A DNA stretch of 43,032 nucleotides, taken from the NCBI GenBank assembly GCA_003551645.1, contig PUND01000020.1:1-43032 (forward strand), in the 5' to 3' direction. The DNA comes from Phycisphaerae bacterium. GTDB taxonomy: Bacteria; Planctomycetota; Phycisphaerae; SM23-33. The position numbers were made by a program, and so were the translations under genes. This document shows, piece by piece, positions 19,357 through 27,263 of this stretch (position 1 is the first letter of the stretch; the number at the start of each line of letters is the position of its first letter). Under the pieces are notes generated by a model, which saw nothing but the letters and a program-made list of their open reading frames with translations, was not told the DNA's origin and did not search any database.

Positions 19357-20174
19357 TGAGCGTTATACAGACCATCGCCAAAGCCGACAGTCACCCGTCG
19401 TGGTGCCCCGGCTGCGGGAACTTTCCCATACTTAAGGCCGTCAACGAAACCCTCGATGCCGCCGGAATCGACCGCCGCAAGCTGGTGCTGGTAAGCGGCA
19501 TAGGACAGGCGGCCAAGCTGCCGTTCTTCGTCGATAAGCCAGCCAACCTCTTTGACGGTCTCCACGGCCGGGCCATGCCCGCGGCCACCGGCATAAAGCT
19601 GACAAACCACACGCTGACCGTCCTGGTCACATCCGGCGATGGGGATATGTACGGCGAGGGCGGCAACCACCTGCTACACGCCATGCGACGCAACATCGGC
19701 GTCAAGGCGTTCGTCCACAACAACCAGGTGTACGGGCTGACCAAGGGGCAGGCGTCGCCGACCTCCGAGATGGGCTTCGAGACCAAGGCCCAGCCGCACG
19801 GCGTGATGTCGCTGCCGATGAACCCGCTGGCGATGGCGATCTGTGAGGACTGCTCGTTCGTCGCCCGGACGTTTTCCGGCGACGCCGAGCACATGAAGCG
19901 GATGATGCGGGCCGCGCTGGACACCGATGGCTTCGCGCTGCTGGACATACTCCAGCCCTGCGTGTCGTTCAACCGCGTGAACACCTTCAAATGGTACAAG
20001 GACCGCGTCCGTCCGATCGGGGACGACCACGACCCCGCCGACCGGGACGCCGCGCTGAAACTCGCCTTCACCTGGGGCGATGAGATACCCATAGGCATCT
20101 ACTACTGCTCCGAACGGCCGAGTTTCGAGTCAAAGCTTGACGTGCTGAAAGACAGGCCTCTGGTGGAGCTGTAA
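19356..20174 (+). CDS. korB: 2-oxoacid:ferredoxin oxidoreductase beta subunit
   Basis: The 272-residue thiamine-diphosphate/Mg-binding subunit of the KorAB enzyme. CPGCGN at residues 17-22 supplies Fe-S cluster cysteines in the family, GDGDMYGEGGNHLLHAMRRN at about 94-113 is the diphosphate/Mg2+ motif, and NNQVYGLTKGQASPTS follows. A further cysteine (LQPCVSFNR) near 206 completes the cluster set. The ATG shares its A with the korA stop (TAATG), so expression is tightly coupled. Confidence 0.9.
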   Translation: MSVIQTIAKADSHPSWCPGCGNFPILKAVNETLDAAGIDRRKLVLVSGIGQAAKLPFFVDKPANLFDGLHGRAMPAATGIKLTNHTLTVLVTSGDGDMYGEGGNHLLHAMRRNIGVKAFVHNNQVYGLTKGQASPTSEMGFETKAQPHGVMSLPMNPLAMAICEDCSFVARTFSGDAEHMKRMMRAALDTDGFALLDILQPCVSFNRVNTFKWYKDRVRPIGDDHDPADRDAALKLAFTWGDEIPIGIYYCSERPSFESKLDVLKDRPLVEL

Positions 20175-20179
20175 GGTCG

Positions 20180-20200
20180 CCGCCGGTGCGGCGCCGGCGG
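20180..20200 (+). terminator. GC stem-loop behind korB
   Basis: CCGCCGG (20180-20186) pairs with CCGGCGG (20194-20200) around a 7-base loop, 5 bp after the korB stop. There is no T-run. It may separate korAB from the small downstream gene or only stabilise the message. Confidence 0.35.
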
Positions 20201-20253
20201 AGGCCGCACGACGAAAAGGAGTCAGTTCTTCGCCTGATAAGGAGCTTACGGAC

Positions 20254-20526
20254 ATGAATCTTAGAACACTGCACAGAGTCGTGGGACTGCTGACAGCCCC
20301 GCTGATGGTCATCACCGCCTTTGGCGGGACGGTCCTGCTGTTCCGAAGGACGGGTTGGTATGAGCGTCGCGGAGACTTCCGAGGCGTCATCCAGGACCTG
20401 CACAACTACGAGATCATCGCCTCATACATCGGCGCCGTCGCGGCCGTGATGATGGTCGTGGTGGCCGCTACCGGCGTGGCGCTGTTCGTGCAGATCCGCC
20501 GCCGCAAACGCAAGGCCCGCCGCTGA
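20254..20526 (+). CDS. small PepSY-associated-type membrane protein
   Basis: A 90-residue protein with two hydrophobic helices (about 9-31 and 55-80) and a strongly basic end (RRRKRKARR). The start LRTLHRVVGLLTAPLMVITAFGG and the mid-protein LHNYEIIASYIGAVAA resemble the helix pairs of the PepSY-associated TM family, which often carry histidines within or near helices. A haem or metal role is possible but not shown. ATG at 20254 follows AAGGAG (9 bases). It lies 79 bp behind korB on the same strand and may be the last gene of that operon. Confidence 0.65.
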   Translation: MNLRTLHRVVGLLTAPLMVITAFGGTVLLFRRTGWYERRGDFRGVIQDLHNYEIIASYIGAVAAVMMVVVAATGVALFVQIRRRKRKARR

Positions 20527-20576
20527 TCCGCCTCCTTCCGCTACGCTCCAGGAGTCGGACCAGCAAGCAGAACAAG

Positions 20577-20616
20577 TGTTACCTATGTCCCTGGACTAAG
20601 CTGTCACCTATGTCCC
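20577..20616 (+). mobile_element. possible insertion-sequence end remnant
   Basis: TGTTACCTATGTCCC (20577-20591) and TGTCACCTATGTCCC (20602-20616) are near-identical words 25 bp apart. Paired words of this kind resemble the terminal repeats of some bacterial insertion sequences, from memory and not from a search. No transposase or opposite end is present, so at most this is a decayed or solo end. The surrounding 20527-20737 contains nothing else recognisable. Confidence 0.35.
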
Positions 20617-20737
20617 GGGTTGCACACCTCACCCGATCTTGCGGCCGGGATTGTGGGAATAAGCGGTTAGGTTGCCTAGCTTCACAGTGCGGCGGACAAA
20701 ATGAGACGATTTATTGATTTTCGTTACTGGCGGCGTC

Positions 20738-20767
20738 TTGACAGTGGTGATGAAAAGGTGGTATATT
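20738..20767 (+). promoter_or_regulatory. strong folC promoter, leaderless spacing
   Basis: A perfect TTGACA (20738-20743) and TATATT (20762-20767) are 18 bases apart. The -10 ends only 9 bases before ATG 20777, so transcription should start within about 3 bases of the start codon. Confidence 0.7.
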
Positions 20768-20776
20768 TTTCCTGTT

Positions 20777-22159
20777 ATGGCCACTGCTACGCGCTCAAAG
20801 GCCGGCGGGAAGACCGCGCGGCAAAAGAAGACGGTACGGACCTACACCTCCGCGCTCAACTATCTGCACGCGCAGACCGACTACGAGCAGATGCTGCGTG
20901 TCCGGTATAATCGCGATACGTTCAGCTTGGACCGTATGCATTTGCTGCTCAAGAAGTTGGGCAATCCCCACCGGAAGCTTCACGCCGTGCACATAGCCGG
21001 GACCAAGGGCAAGGGTTCCACGGCGACTATGCTGGCGAGCATGCTCCAGGCGTGCGGGCACAAGGTCGGGCTGTACACATCGCCGCATTTGTGCGATCTG
21101 CGCGAGCGCATTACCGTAAACGGGCAGATGATCACCCAGGCGGCGCTGACCCGCCTTATAGGGGCGGCCGAGCCGTATATCGAGGCGATGGGCGACGATA
21201 AACCGACTTTTTTTGAGATATTCACCGCCCTGGCGTTTCGCCACTTTGCTGATTCGGAGGTGGATATCGCGGTCGTGGAGACCGGGCTTGGTGGCCGGCT
21301 CGACAGCACCAATGTTCTAAACCCCGCCGTATGCGGGATTACCAGTATATCGCTGGACCACATGCAGCAGCTCGGCAACACGCTGTCGGAAATCGCCGGC
21401 GAGAAGGCGGGCATATTCAAATCCGGCGTCCCGGCGGTCAGCGTTCATCAACAGCCGGACGCCCGGCGAGTGCTCAAGACAGTCGCCCGCGAGCGGTCCA
21501 CCCGGCTGATGTTCACCGGCGAGGATATCGAGTTCAGCTACCGGGTGGAGTCTTCGCGGGATGCCGGCTGCCACGCGCGGGTTTGTCTGACGACGCCGCA
21601 CAGCCAGTTCGAGCACCTGGCGGTCCCTGTGCTGGGAGAGCACCAGGCGCTTAACTGCGGGCTGGCGCTTGCCTTGCTGGATCAGCTCAAGCAGCAGGAC
21701 ATGGATATAGACGATGGCCGGGCCGTAGAGGGATTGCGGGCCGTGAACCTGCCGGGCCGGCTGGAGATGATCTGCGCGGACCCGCGGGTGGTGGTTGACG
21801 GTGCTCACAACGCCGAGTCGGTGGCCGCGCTTATCCGGGCCATCGGTCAGCACATACCTTACGACTCCATGGTGATGGTCTTCGGCTGCGCCGCTGATAA
21901 GGATATCGAGGGCATGATGGCCCAGATAGCCACCGGCGCGGACAAGATGATATTCACCCGCGCCGGCACCAACGCCCGCGCGGCCAAGCCGGAAGACCTG
22001 GCGGAGGTGTATGAGCGCCACAGCGGGAGGGTCGGTCAAATAGCCGACAACCTGACCGACGCCATTCGCACCGCCAACAGTGCGGTCAGCCGGGAAGATA
22101 TTATCTGTATCTGCGGTTCGTTCTACCTGGTGGGAGAGACGAAACAGCTACTTCGGTAG
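20777..22159 (+). CDS. folC: dihydrofolate/folylpolyglutamate synthase
   Basis: Adds glutamate to dihydropteroate and/or folates with ATP. The 460-residue Mur-ligase-like protein shows TYTSALNYLHAQTDYEQM at residues 22-39 (family start), the P-loop GTKGKGST at 75-82, YTSPHL near 98, ETGLGGRLDSTNV near 169, SLDHMQQLGNTLSEIAGEKAGI near 188 and VVDGAHNAESV near 338. An extra 20-residue basic N terminus (rich in K, R, T, A) precedes the conserved start. ATG at 20777 is preferred over 20714 because the promoter lies between the two. No Shine-Dalgarno is properly placed, which fits leaderless translation. Confidence 0.92.
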   Translation: MATATRSKAGGKTARQKKTVRTYTSALNYLHAQTDYEQMLRVRYNRDTFSLDRMHLLLKKLGNPHRKLHAVHIAGTKGKGSTATMLASMLQACGHKVGLYTSPHLCDLRERITVNGQMITQAALTRLIGAAEPYIEAMGDDKPTFFEIFTALAFRHFADSEVDIAVVETGLGGRLDSTNVLNPAVCGITSISLDHMQQLGNTLSEIAGEKAGIFKSGVPAVSVHQQPDARRVLKTVARERSTRLMFTGEDIEFSYRVESSRDAGCHARVCLTTPHSQFEHLAVPVLGEHQALNCGLALALLDQLKQQDMDIDDGRAVEGLRAVNLPGRLEMICADPRVVVDGAHNAESVAALIRAIGQHIPYDSMVMVFGCAADKDIEGMMAQIATGADKMIFTRAGTNARAAKPEDLAEVYERHSGRVGQIADNLTDAIRTANSAVSREDIICICGSFYLVGETKQLLR

Positions 22160-22216
22160 CCGGCGTCGAAGCCGTCGGCGGCCGGGGTCGGCATCCGGTT
22201 TGCTTTCACGGCGGAG

Positions 22217-23206
22217 TCAGTTGAGCTTGGCCGCTTCTCGTGCGAAGGCGTAGTATTGCCGCTCGAAGCCCTCGATGTCTTCGCAGATATAGCGGCGGAA
22301 CAACGGCTTGGAGAGTCGGCGGTTGTACAGCCCGCGGCGCTGGAGGAGTTGTTCGAACTCGGCTTCTTCCATCTCCAGTGCGGTGTGCAGCCGGCCGGCT
22401 TCGGCGTCGGCGAGCATCCGCTCCAGACCCTCTCGGTATTCCGGCTCAGAGCGTATGAACATCGCCAAGGCCCAGAGCTGGCCGTAGTATCCCTCGGCCT
22501 TGCCCGGGGCGTGCCCGACCGCACCCCCGGCCTCCATGGGAAGCAGTTCTTTCAGGGGTATCCAATCGCCTCGGACGATGGCCTCGCGCAGGGCCTGGAA
22601 ACGCTCGTGGTTCTCTCTGGAATCGAAGATGACGATGCGGTCGTCAATCCTGTGGCCTTCGGCGAGCACGCAAAGGCCCTCTTCCAGCCACAGCGGTATC
22701 GGATGCTCCAGACGGTGTTCAAAGAACTGGTGCAGGCCCTCGTGTGTGGCTATGGGGAAGGTTCGCATGCCGCCGAGGTCCCACATGACGCAGACGCCTT
22801 CGTAGCAGTAACCGCCGGCCCGGATGGCCAGGTAGGTGTTCAACTGTTCCGGCGGGACGACCGATTTGGTCAGCGCGGCCCATTCGTCACGGGTGCCCAT
22901 GACGTACATCGGCATCCGTTCGCTGCGCGGGCGGTCGGGCAGCCCTGTCAGTTCCAGGTAACGTCCGTATGCCGCCTCCATGAACCCGGGCAGATACTGC
23001 TCGATGGCCCGGCGGTCGGAGGTGGTGAAAATGCGGTAGTTGTCCGTGAGCAGTTGAGCGCCGCTTAAGCCATGGCCGGTCCAGGGCCTGCGATCCACAC
23101 GGGTGCGTATCGGCTCACCGCGGTGGGCATCGGTGGTCTCGGCCGGCGTACAGCCGAGCAAAGCAAGGACAATAATTACGCTGAGGGCTGTGGAGAGTCG
23201 AATCAT
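22217..23206 (-). CDS. lipoprotein with HExxH-like motif, DUF1570-like
   Basis: A 329-residue exported protein. The N terminus (MIRLSTALSVIIVLALLGC) is a lipoprotein signal with the lipobox cysteine at residue 19. The mature part contains THEGLHQFFEHR near 160, in which HEGLH fits the zincin HExxH pattern, followed 16 residues later by PLWLEEGLCVLAEG with a glutamate suited to be the third ligand. This layout is that of the DUF1570/gluzincin-like putative peptidases frequent in planctomycetes. The substrate is unknown and no proteolysis is proven. The ATG has GGAGG only 4 bases away and a TACAAT 9 bases away. It faces folC tail to tail and is divergent from the next gene. Confidence 0.75.
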   Translation of the reverse strand: MIRLSTALSVIIVLALLGCTPAETTDAHRGEPIRTRVDRRPWTGHGLSGAQLLTDNYRIFTTSDRRAIEQYLPGFMEAAYGRYLELTGLPDRPRSERMPMYVMGTRDEWAALTKSVVPPEQLNTYLAIRAGGYCYEGVCVMWDLGGMRTFPIATHEGLHQFFEHRLEHPIPLWLEEGLCVLAEGHRIDDRIVIFDSRENHERFQALREAIVRGDWIPLKELLPMEAGGAVGHAPGKAEGYYGQLWALAMFIRSEPEYREGLERMLADAEAGRLHTALEMEEAEFEQLLQRRGLYNRRLSKPLFRRYICEDIEGFERQYYAFAREAAKLN

Positions 23207-23215
23207 GATGCCTCC

Positions 23216-23244
23216 ATTGTAACGAGTTTGTACCGCGGTTGCAT
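23216..23244 (-). promoter_or_regulatory. possible promoter of the DUF1570-like lipoprotein
   Basis: ATGCAA (23244-23239) and TACAAT (23221-23216) on the minus strand are 17 bases apart (3/6 and 5/6). The -10 ends 9 bases before the ATG at 23206, but GGAGG also overlaps this space, so leaderless and SD-led initiation cannot be told apart. Confidence 0.35.
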
Positions 23245-23288
23245 TAGTGCTGCTACGGGCGAAAACGGCCGTGGTTCAACGAAATCTG

Positions 23289-23318
23289 TTGGTCAGAAGT
23301 GGCTCGAACCCTTATCAT
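23289..23318 (+). promoter_or_regulatory. possible promoter of the DUF3352-like gene
   Basis: TTGGTC (23289-23294) and TATCAT (23313-23318) lie 18 bases apart (3/6 and 5/6), about 75 bases before the predicted start of transcription-linked ATG 23399. Confidence 0.35.
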
Positions 23319-23398
23319 CATGGTTTGGGAAAATAGCCCGTAACTCAGGGGCGGCCGGGGCACGGTCGCCCATTATGCCCGGGCAAGGAGATGCCGAC

Positions 23399-25573
23399 AT
23401 GAAAGTCCGGATCGGGATTGTGCTGGTCACGCTGCTGTGCGCCGTCGGGCCTGTTTTGTCGTCGCAGCCGCCGCTGGCCGAGAGCGTGCCCGCCGGAACG
23501 GCCGTGTACGTCGGCTGGGCGGGTCGGACGCTGCCTTTCGAAGGTTCGATGCTCGGGCAGTTTCTCAACGAGCCGGCCGTGAGTGGCATATTTGAGGCCA
23601 TTCAGAAGGCGGCTATGAGGGGCATGCACGAGGAGCCCGAGCGTGAGATGTTCCGCAGCGGCTGGGAGATGGGTTCTATCGCCTGGCAGAGGCCGGCCGC
23701 GCTGATGGTAAACGTGCTGGATGATGACGGGGAGCCGGACATCGAGGCGGCTGTGCTGCTGGATCTCGGCAGGGACAGGCCCGAGTTCGCCGAGCATCTG
23801 GACCAGTTGGTATCGGCCGCCGGTGAGCGGCTGCCCTTCGAGGAGGAGATCACGGCCGGTGTTACATACCGCATGGTGGTGCTGGACGAGAGGCAATTGT
23901 CGTTCGGCTTCCTGGAGGATGTATTCTTCGCGTATATCGGCCCGGGCAGCCCGCGGGAGCTGCTGGAGCTTAGCGAGGACGACTCGCTGGCCAAGGACTC
24001 GGACTTTAGGGAGCGGATGGACGAGGTTGACGGCGAGGATATCCAGATTGCCTTTCACCTCGACGCCGTCGCCCTGAAGCGGCAGATTGAACCGTCATGG
24101 GCCGAGAAAGACGACCTCGACCTGCACAAGCTGCTGACCGCCCTGGGTCTGGACGAAGTATCGGCCGTCGCCGGCAGCACACGTATTGTCGAGCGGCGGA
24201 TGTACACGAAGTCGCGGGTTTTCTCCGAAGCCCCCCACCGGGGCGTGCTGTCGCTGTTCGACGGGGATGCGCTCAGTGAGGACGACCTCGCGGGGGTGCC
24301 CTCGGACGCCGATCTGGTCTGGGCCGCGAAGCTCTCGCCGGAGGACGCCTATGACGAGTTGTTGCGCTGTCTCCGCGAATATTCCCCCGAAGCCGAGCAG
24401 CGGATGCTGGACGGCGTGGAGCAGTTCGAAGAGCGGATGGATATGTCGCTGACCGGGGATGTGCTCGCCGGCCTCGGCGACACCTGGACAATCGCCTCCG
24501 CGCCGTCATACGGCGGATTTCTCACCGGGACGCTTTTGACGGTGGAACTGAGCGACTCTGACCGGATCGCCGAAGTCCTGGAGGGTGTGCTGGAGGAATT
24601 CGAACCGATGCTCGGTCCGGACGGTCCGGCCCGGCTGATGACCACCGAAGCCAACAGGACCGAGATTCACTATCTATCGGTCGCCCGGCCTTACAGCCCC
24701 CTGCCGGTTGCGCCGGCCTGGGCGATCAATGACGGAAGGTTGTACATCGCCGGCTGGCCGCAGGTGGTCGAGGCCGCCATCATCGGCACCGGCGCGCGCC
24801 CGCTGACCGATTCGTCGGAATACCGCGATGTGCGTGAGAAAATCCAGGGCGATCCGAGCATACTCTCTTACGTTAACAGCCCCAAGGTCATCAAGCAGAC
24901 TTACCAGTGGGCCTTGATGGGCTGGACGACCGGCTCCCACGCCGTGATGGGGCGGGCGGAGATTCCGGTCCGGCCCGACTGGCTGCCGGCCCTTCCGACG
25001 CTGCAGAAATACTTCCGCCCGCAGATAAGCGCTATCAGCGCCGATGAAGAGGGCATCACCTTCGAATCATACGGCACGCTGCCCGGTACGGGCATGCTCA
25101 GCGCCGCGGCCTCCTCGCCGCTGACGCCGGCGGTACTGGTGCCCGCCCTGGCTGAGGCGCGGTCCAAAGCCAGGCGCGTCGCCTCGAAGTCCAATCTGCA
25201 TGGTATAGGTTCGGGGATGCACATGTACGCCGTGGCCCACCGGGACGTTTTCCCGCCGGATCTGGATGTGCTGGTCGATGAGGGGTACATATCCCCGGAG
25301 ATGCTGGCCAGCCCCGCCGGTGAGGCGAGGCGGGGGCCGGAGGATGGCCAGTCGGATTACATCTACCCTAATCCGGGCCTGCGTCTGTCCGACATACGCA
25401 ACGCCCCGGAGTTCGTGCTTGTCTATGAGCGGCCAGAGAACTACGACGGCCGGGGCACGAACGTACTCTTTGCCGACGGCAGCGTCCGGTGGATGAGTAC
25501 AGAGGAGTTCGAGGAGGCGAAGCGTCGCACGGAAAAGGCGGCCGGAGAGCTTAAGGGCGCCGATGGCTTCTGA
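23399..25573 (+). CDS. secreted DUF3352-like protein with C-terminal pseudopilin-type domain
   Basis: A 724-residue exported protein. A signal peptide (MKVRIGIVLVTLLCAVGPVLSSQP) is followed by a roughly 550-residue region of alternating strands and helices that resembles DUF3352-type proteins (SVPAGTAVYVGWAG; ADLVWAAKLSPEDAYDELL). The last 150 residues are a planctomycete pseudopilin-like domain: PALAEARSKARRVASKSNL, GIGSGMHMYAVAHRDVFPPDLDVL, VDEGYISPEMLASP and NVLFADGSVRWMS, the end of the H-X9-DG motif. There is no N-terminal type IV pilin methylation site, so the domain is used without its pilin helix. ATG at 23399 has AAGGAG 9 bases upstream; the frame is open to 23072 but the signal peptide fixes the start. 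Function unknown. Confidence 0.8.
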   Translation: MKVRIGIVLVTLLCAVGPVLSSQPPLAESVPAGTAVYVGWAGRTLPFEGSMLGQFLNEPAVSGIFEAIQKAAMRGMHEEPEREMFRSGWEMGSIAWQRPAALMVNVLDDDGEPDIEAAVLLDLGRDRPEFAEHLDQLVSAAGERLPFEEEITAGVTYRMVVLDERQLSFGFLEDVFFAYIGPGSPRELLELSEDDSLAKDSDFRERMDEVDGEDIQIAFHLDAVALKRQIEPSWAEKDDLDLHKLLTALGLDEVSAVAGSTRIVERRMYTKSRVFSEAPHRGVLSLFDGDALSEDDLAGVPSDADLVWAAKLSPEDAYDELLRCLREYSPEAEQRMLDGVEQFEERMDMSLTGDVLAGLGDTWTIASAPSYGGFLTGTLLTVELSDSDRIAEVLEGVLEEFEPMLGPDGPARLMTTEANRTEIHYLSVARPYSPLPVAPAWAINDGRLYIAGWPQVVEAAIIGTGARPLTDSSEYRDVREKIQGDPSILSYVNSPKVIKQTYQWALMGWTTGSHAVMGRAEIPVRPDWLPALPTLQKYFRPQISAISADEEGITFESYGTLPGTGMLSAAASSPLTPAVLVPALAEARSKARRVASKSNLHGIGSGMHMYAVAHRDVFPPDLDVLVDEGYISPEMLASPAGEARRGPEDGQSDYIYPNPGLRLSDIRNAPEFVLVYERPENYDGRGTNVLFADGSVRWMSTEEFEEAKRRTEKAAGELKGADGF

Positions 25574-25588
25574 GCCGGGCTGCGAGTC

Positions 25589-26167
25589 TCAGCGAAGCTG
25601 AAGGAGTCGGCGGTTGAACTGCTCGGCGGGGAACGCCTCCCCCGGCGACCGGCTTCGCGGCACCAGCTCGCCGTGCAGGTACACACGGTCCGCGGGGATA
25701 TCACACGCCTGCTGGAGCGTCCGGACCAGCGACAGCAGTATCTCGAACTGCTTCTCGGACGGCGGCTCGAACATGAAGTCGCCTTCGAGAGTGATTCCTA
25801 TCGAGTCGTTGTTCCAGTCCCTGCCGGGGGCGAATACGTGGCTGCCGGCGACCTGTTGCTGCCAGAGGTCGGTCGCGTTGCAGACCTCCCCGTCGGCCGA
25901 TATCACAAAGTGCGTGCGTTCCGCGATTCCGTCGCCCTGGTGGCCGGTTGCGTGGATGACCACGTTCCGCCATTCATTGGGTCGGACGGGAACCTGCGTG
26001 GTGAACACTGGCCTGTGTGTCCTTCGACTGTCGGCGGAGACCGCCGCAAGGGACGTGTCGTCAGTCGGACGGATGGGCGCCGTCTCAAGAAGCATCAGTG
26101 CCAACGTACCCACCGTCATTGCGACGACGAGCATCGTCAGCGATTTGATCGTCCGTGATCTTGGCAT
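25589..26167 (-). CDS. amidase_2/PGRP-fold protein lacking the zinc-ligand cysteine
   Basis: A 192-residue protein with an N-terminal membrane anchor or signal (residues about 9-28) and a C-terminal N-acetylmuramoyl-L-alanine amidase/PGRP fold: RNVVIHATGHQGDG near 66, HFVISADGEVCNATDLW near 83, DWNNDSIGITLEGDFM near 117, VYLHGELVP near 163. In catalytic members the third zinc ligand is the cysteine of a (D)CPG motif; here that motif reads RSPGEAFP with serine. Non-catalytic PGRPs show the same Cys-to-Ser change, so this may bind rather than cut peptidoglycan. ATG at 26167 follows AGGATG and is preferred over 26248. The gene runs convergent with the DUF3352 gene, 15 bp apart. Confidence 0.75.
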   Translation of the reverse strand: MPRSRTIKSLTMLVVAMTVGTLALMLLETAPIRPTDDTSLAAVSADSRRTHRPVFTTQVPVRPNEWRNVVIHATGHQGDGIAERTHFVISADGEVCNATDLWQQQVAGSHVFAPGRDWNNDSIGITLEGDFMFEPPSEKQFEILLSLVRTLQQACDIPADRVYLHGELVPRSRSPGEAFPAEQFNRRLLQLR

Positions 26168-26275
26168 TGTGACATCCTGCCGGCATCCGAGCCAGCCAGT
26201 ATGCACCTGTTGTATGCTCAATCTACCTCGCGTATCGGCAAAGCTCAAGGTCCTAAATCAATAATTTCTGAATTT

Positions 26276-26291
26276 GCGGAAGAATTTCCGC
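26276..26291 (-). terminator. weak stem-loop behind rnc
   Basis: GCGGAA (minus 26291-26286) pairs with TTCCGC (26281-26276) around ATTC, about 50 bases past the rnc stop, followed on the minus strand by an A/T-rich stretch without a clean T-run. It may terminate rnc before the amidase-like gene. Confidence 0.3.
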
Positions 26292-26342
26292 GGACCACCC
26301 CGTTGCGCCTCTTTCCACCCCGTCGCGCTTCCGGTCGAGTTG

Positions 26343-27038
26343 TCAGGCCTGGGCTTCGTCCAACAGCCCGAGATCCTCAAGAGCCAGACGGGCCGCTTCC
26401 TGCTCGGCGTCCTTTTTGGTCTTGCCCCATGCGCTTGGAAAATGCCGTCCGTTGACCGCGGCGGCTACCTCGAAGGCCTTGTCGTGATCAGGGCCTTTCT
26501 CATCCAGCAAAACGTACTCCGGTGTGACGCCCCATCTACGCTGCGCCTGCTGCTGCAGGGCCGACTTGTAGTTCTGCCGGTGCTCATCGTCGAGCGCCTG
26601 TTCGATGTACTTGTCCAACAGCCGGAGGATAAGCTCGCGCGCCGGCTCCAGACCGCCGTCGAGGTAAACAGCGCCGATAAGCGCCTCCAGAACGGCCGCC
26701 GAGACCGACTGTGGCAGCGACCGGCCGTTGGTCAGCCCCCGGTCCAGCGTCATCAGGTGGTTGATCCCCGTCTCCACGCTCACCTCCGCACACATCTCAC
26801 GGGAGACCACCCAGGACTTCACCCGCGTCATCTCCCCCTCGCCCATGCGATCGTCTCGCTCGTACAGTGCCTGGCAGACCACCAGCCCAAGCACCGCATC
26901 GCCCAGAAACTCCAGCCGCTCATTGCTTTCGATGCGGCTGCGGGCGGCGGATGAGTGTGTCAGCGCACGCTCAAGCAGCTCACGGTTCCGAAATCTGTAC
27001 CCGAGGACTTCCTCACACCTGGCAAAAATGTCTTCCAC
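26343..27038 (-). CDS. rnc: ribonuclease III
   Basis: A double-strand-specific endonuclease for rRNA and mRNA processing. The 231 residues begin with EDIFARCEEVLGYRFRNRELLERALTHSS; the catalytic signature NERLEFLGDAVLGLVV lies near residue 42 and the second acidic site ALIGAVYLDGG near 118. The C-terminal dsRNA-binding domain spans about 157-225 (NYKSALQQQAQRRWG, GKTKKDAEQEAARLALEDLG). The frame extends to a GTG at 27089, but GTG at 27038 gives the usual N terminus and has a CAGGG site 7 bases before it. A TATAAT box lies about 110 bases upstream on the minus strand. It is divergent from def. Confidence 0.93.
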   Translation of the reverse strand: MEDIFARCEEVLGYRFRNRELLERALTHSSAARSRIESNERLEFLGDAVLGLVVCQALYERDDRMGEGEMTRVKSWVVSREMCAEVSVETGINHLMTLDRGLTNGRSLPQSVSAAVLEALIGAVYLDGGLEPARELILRLLDKYIEQALDDEHRQNYKSALQQQAQRRWGVTPEYVLLDEKGPDHDKAFEVAAAVNGRHFPSAWGKTKKDAEQEAARLALEDLGLLDEAQA

Positions 27039-27146
27039 AGTGTTGCCCTGCAATACAGGGCCTCTGGCGGAAGCCGTCCCGGCCGGCACGCCCGCCCGGG
27101 GCGATTTGCGTCAAAGGCCCGCAACAAACCTGACGCGTTCGACTGG

Positions 27147-27152
27147 ATTATA
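27147..27152 (-). promoter_or_regulatory. -10 box for rnc
   Basis: A perfect TATAAT on the minus strand. The best -35 (TTCTCT, spacing 18) matches at only 3/6. Predicted leader about 100 bases to GTG 27038. Confidence 0.45.
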
Positions 27153-27226
27153 GGATATATCGGCCCACGAAGAGAAACATAAAGCCCATAAATCCTGCAG
27201 GCGCCGCACGGCCGATTCCGCTATCC

Positions 27227-27256
27227 TTGCCGAAGGCGCCTCGGCGGTGCTAGTAT
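27227..27256 (+). promoter_or_regulatory. def promoter with leaderless spacing
   Basis: TTGCCG (27227-27232) and TAGTAT (27251-27256) are 18 bases apart, each 4/6. The -10 ends 7 bases before ATG 27264 and overlaps the alternative ATG at 27255, which therefore could not be in the transcript. Confidence 0.5.
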
Positions 27257-27263
27257 GGAGCGG

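Noticed and set aside
23300-23345. tRNA-like arm (GGCTCGAACCC)
   Set aside because: No matching acceptor, anticodon or D arms could be folded around it.
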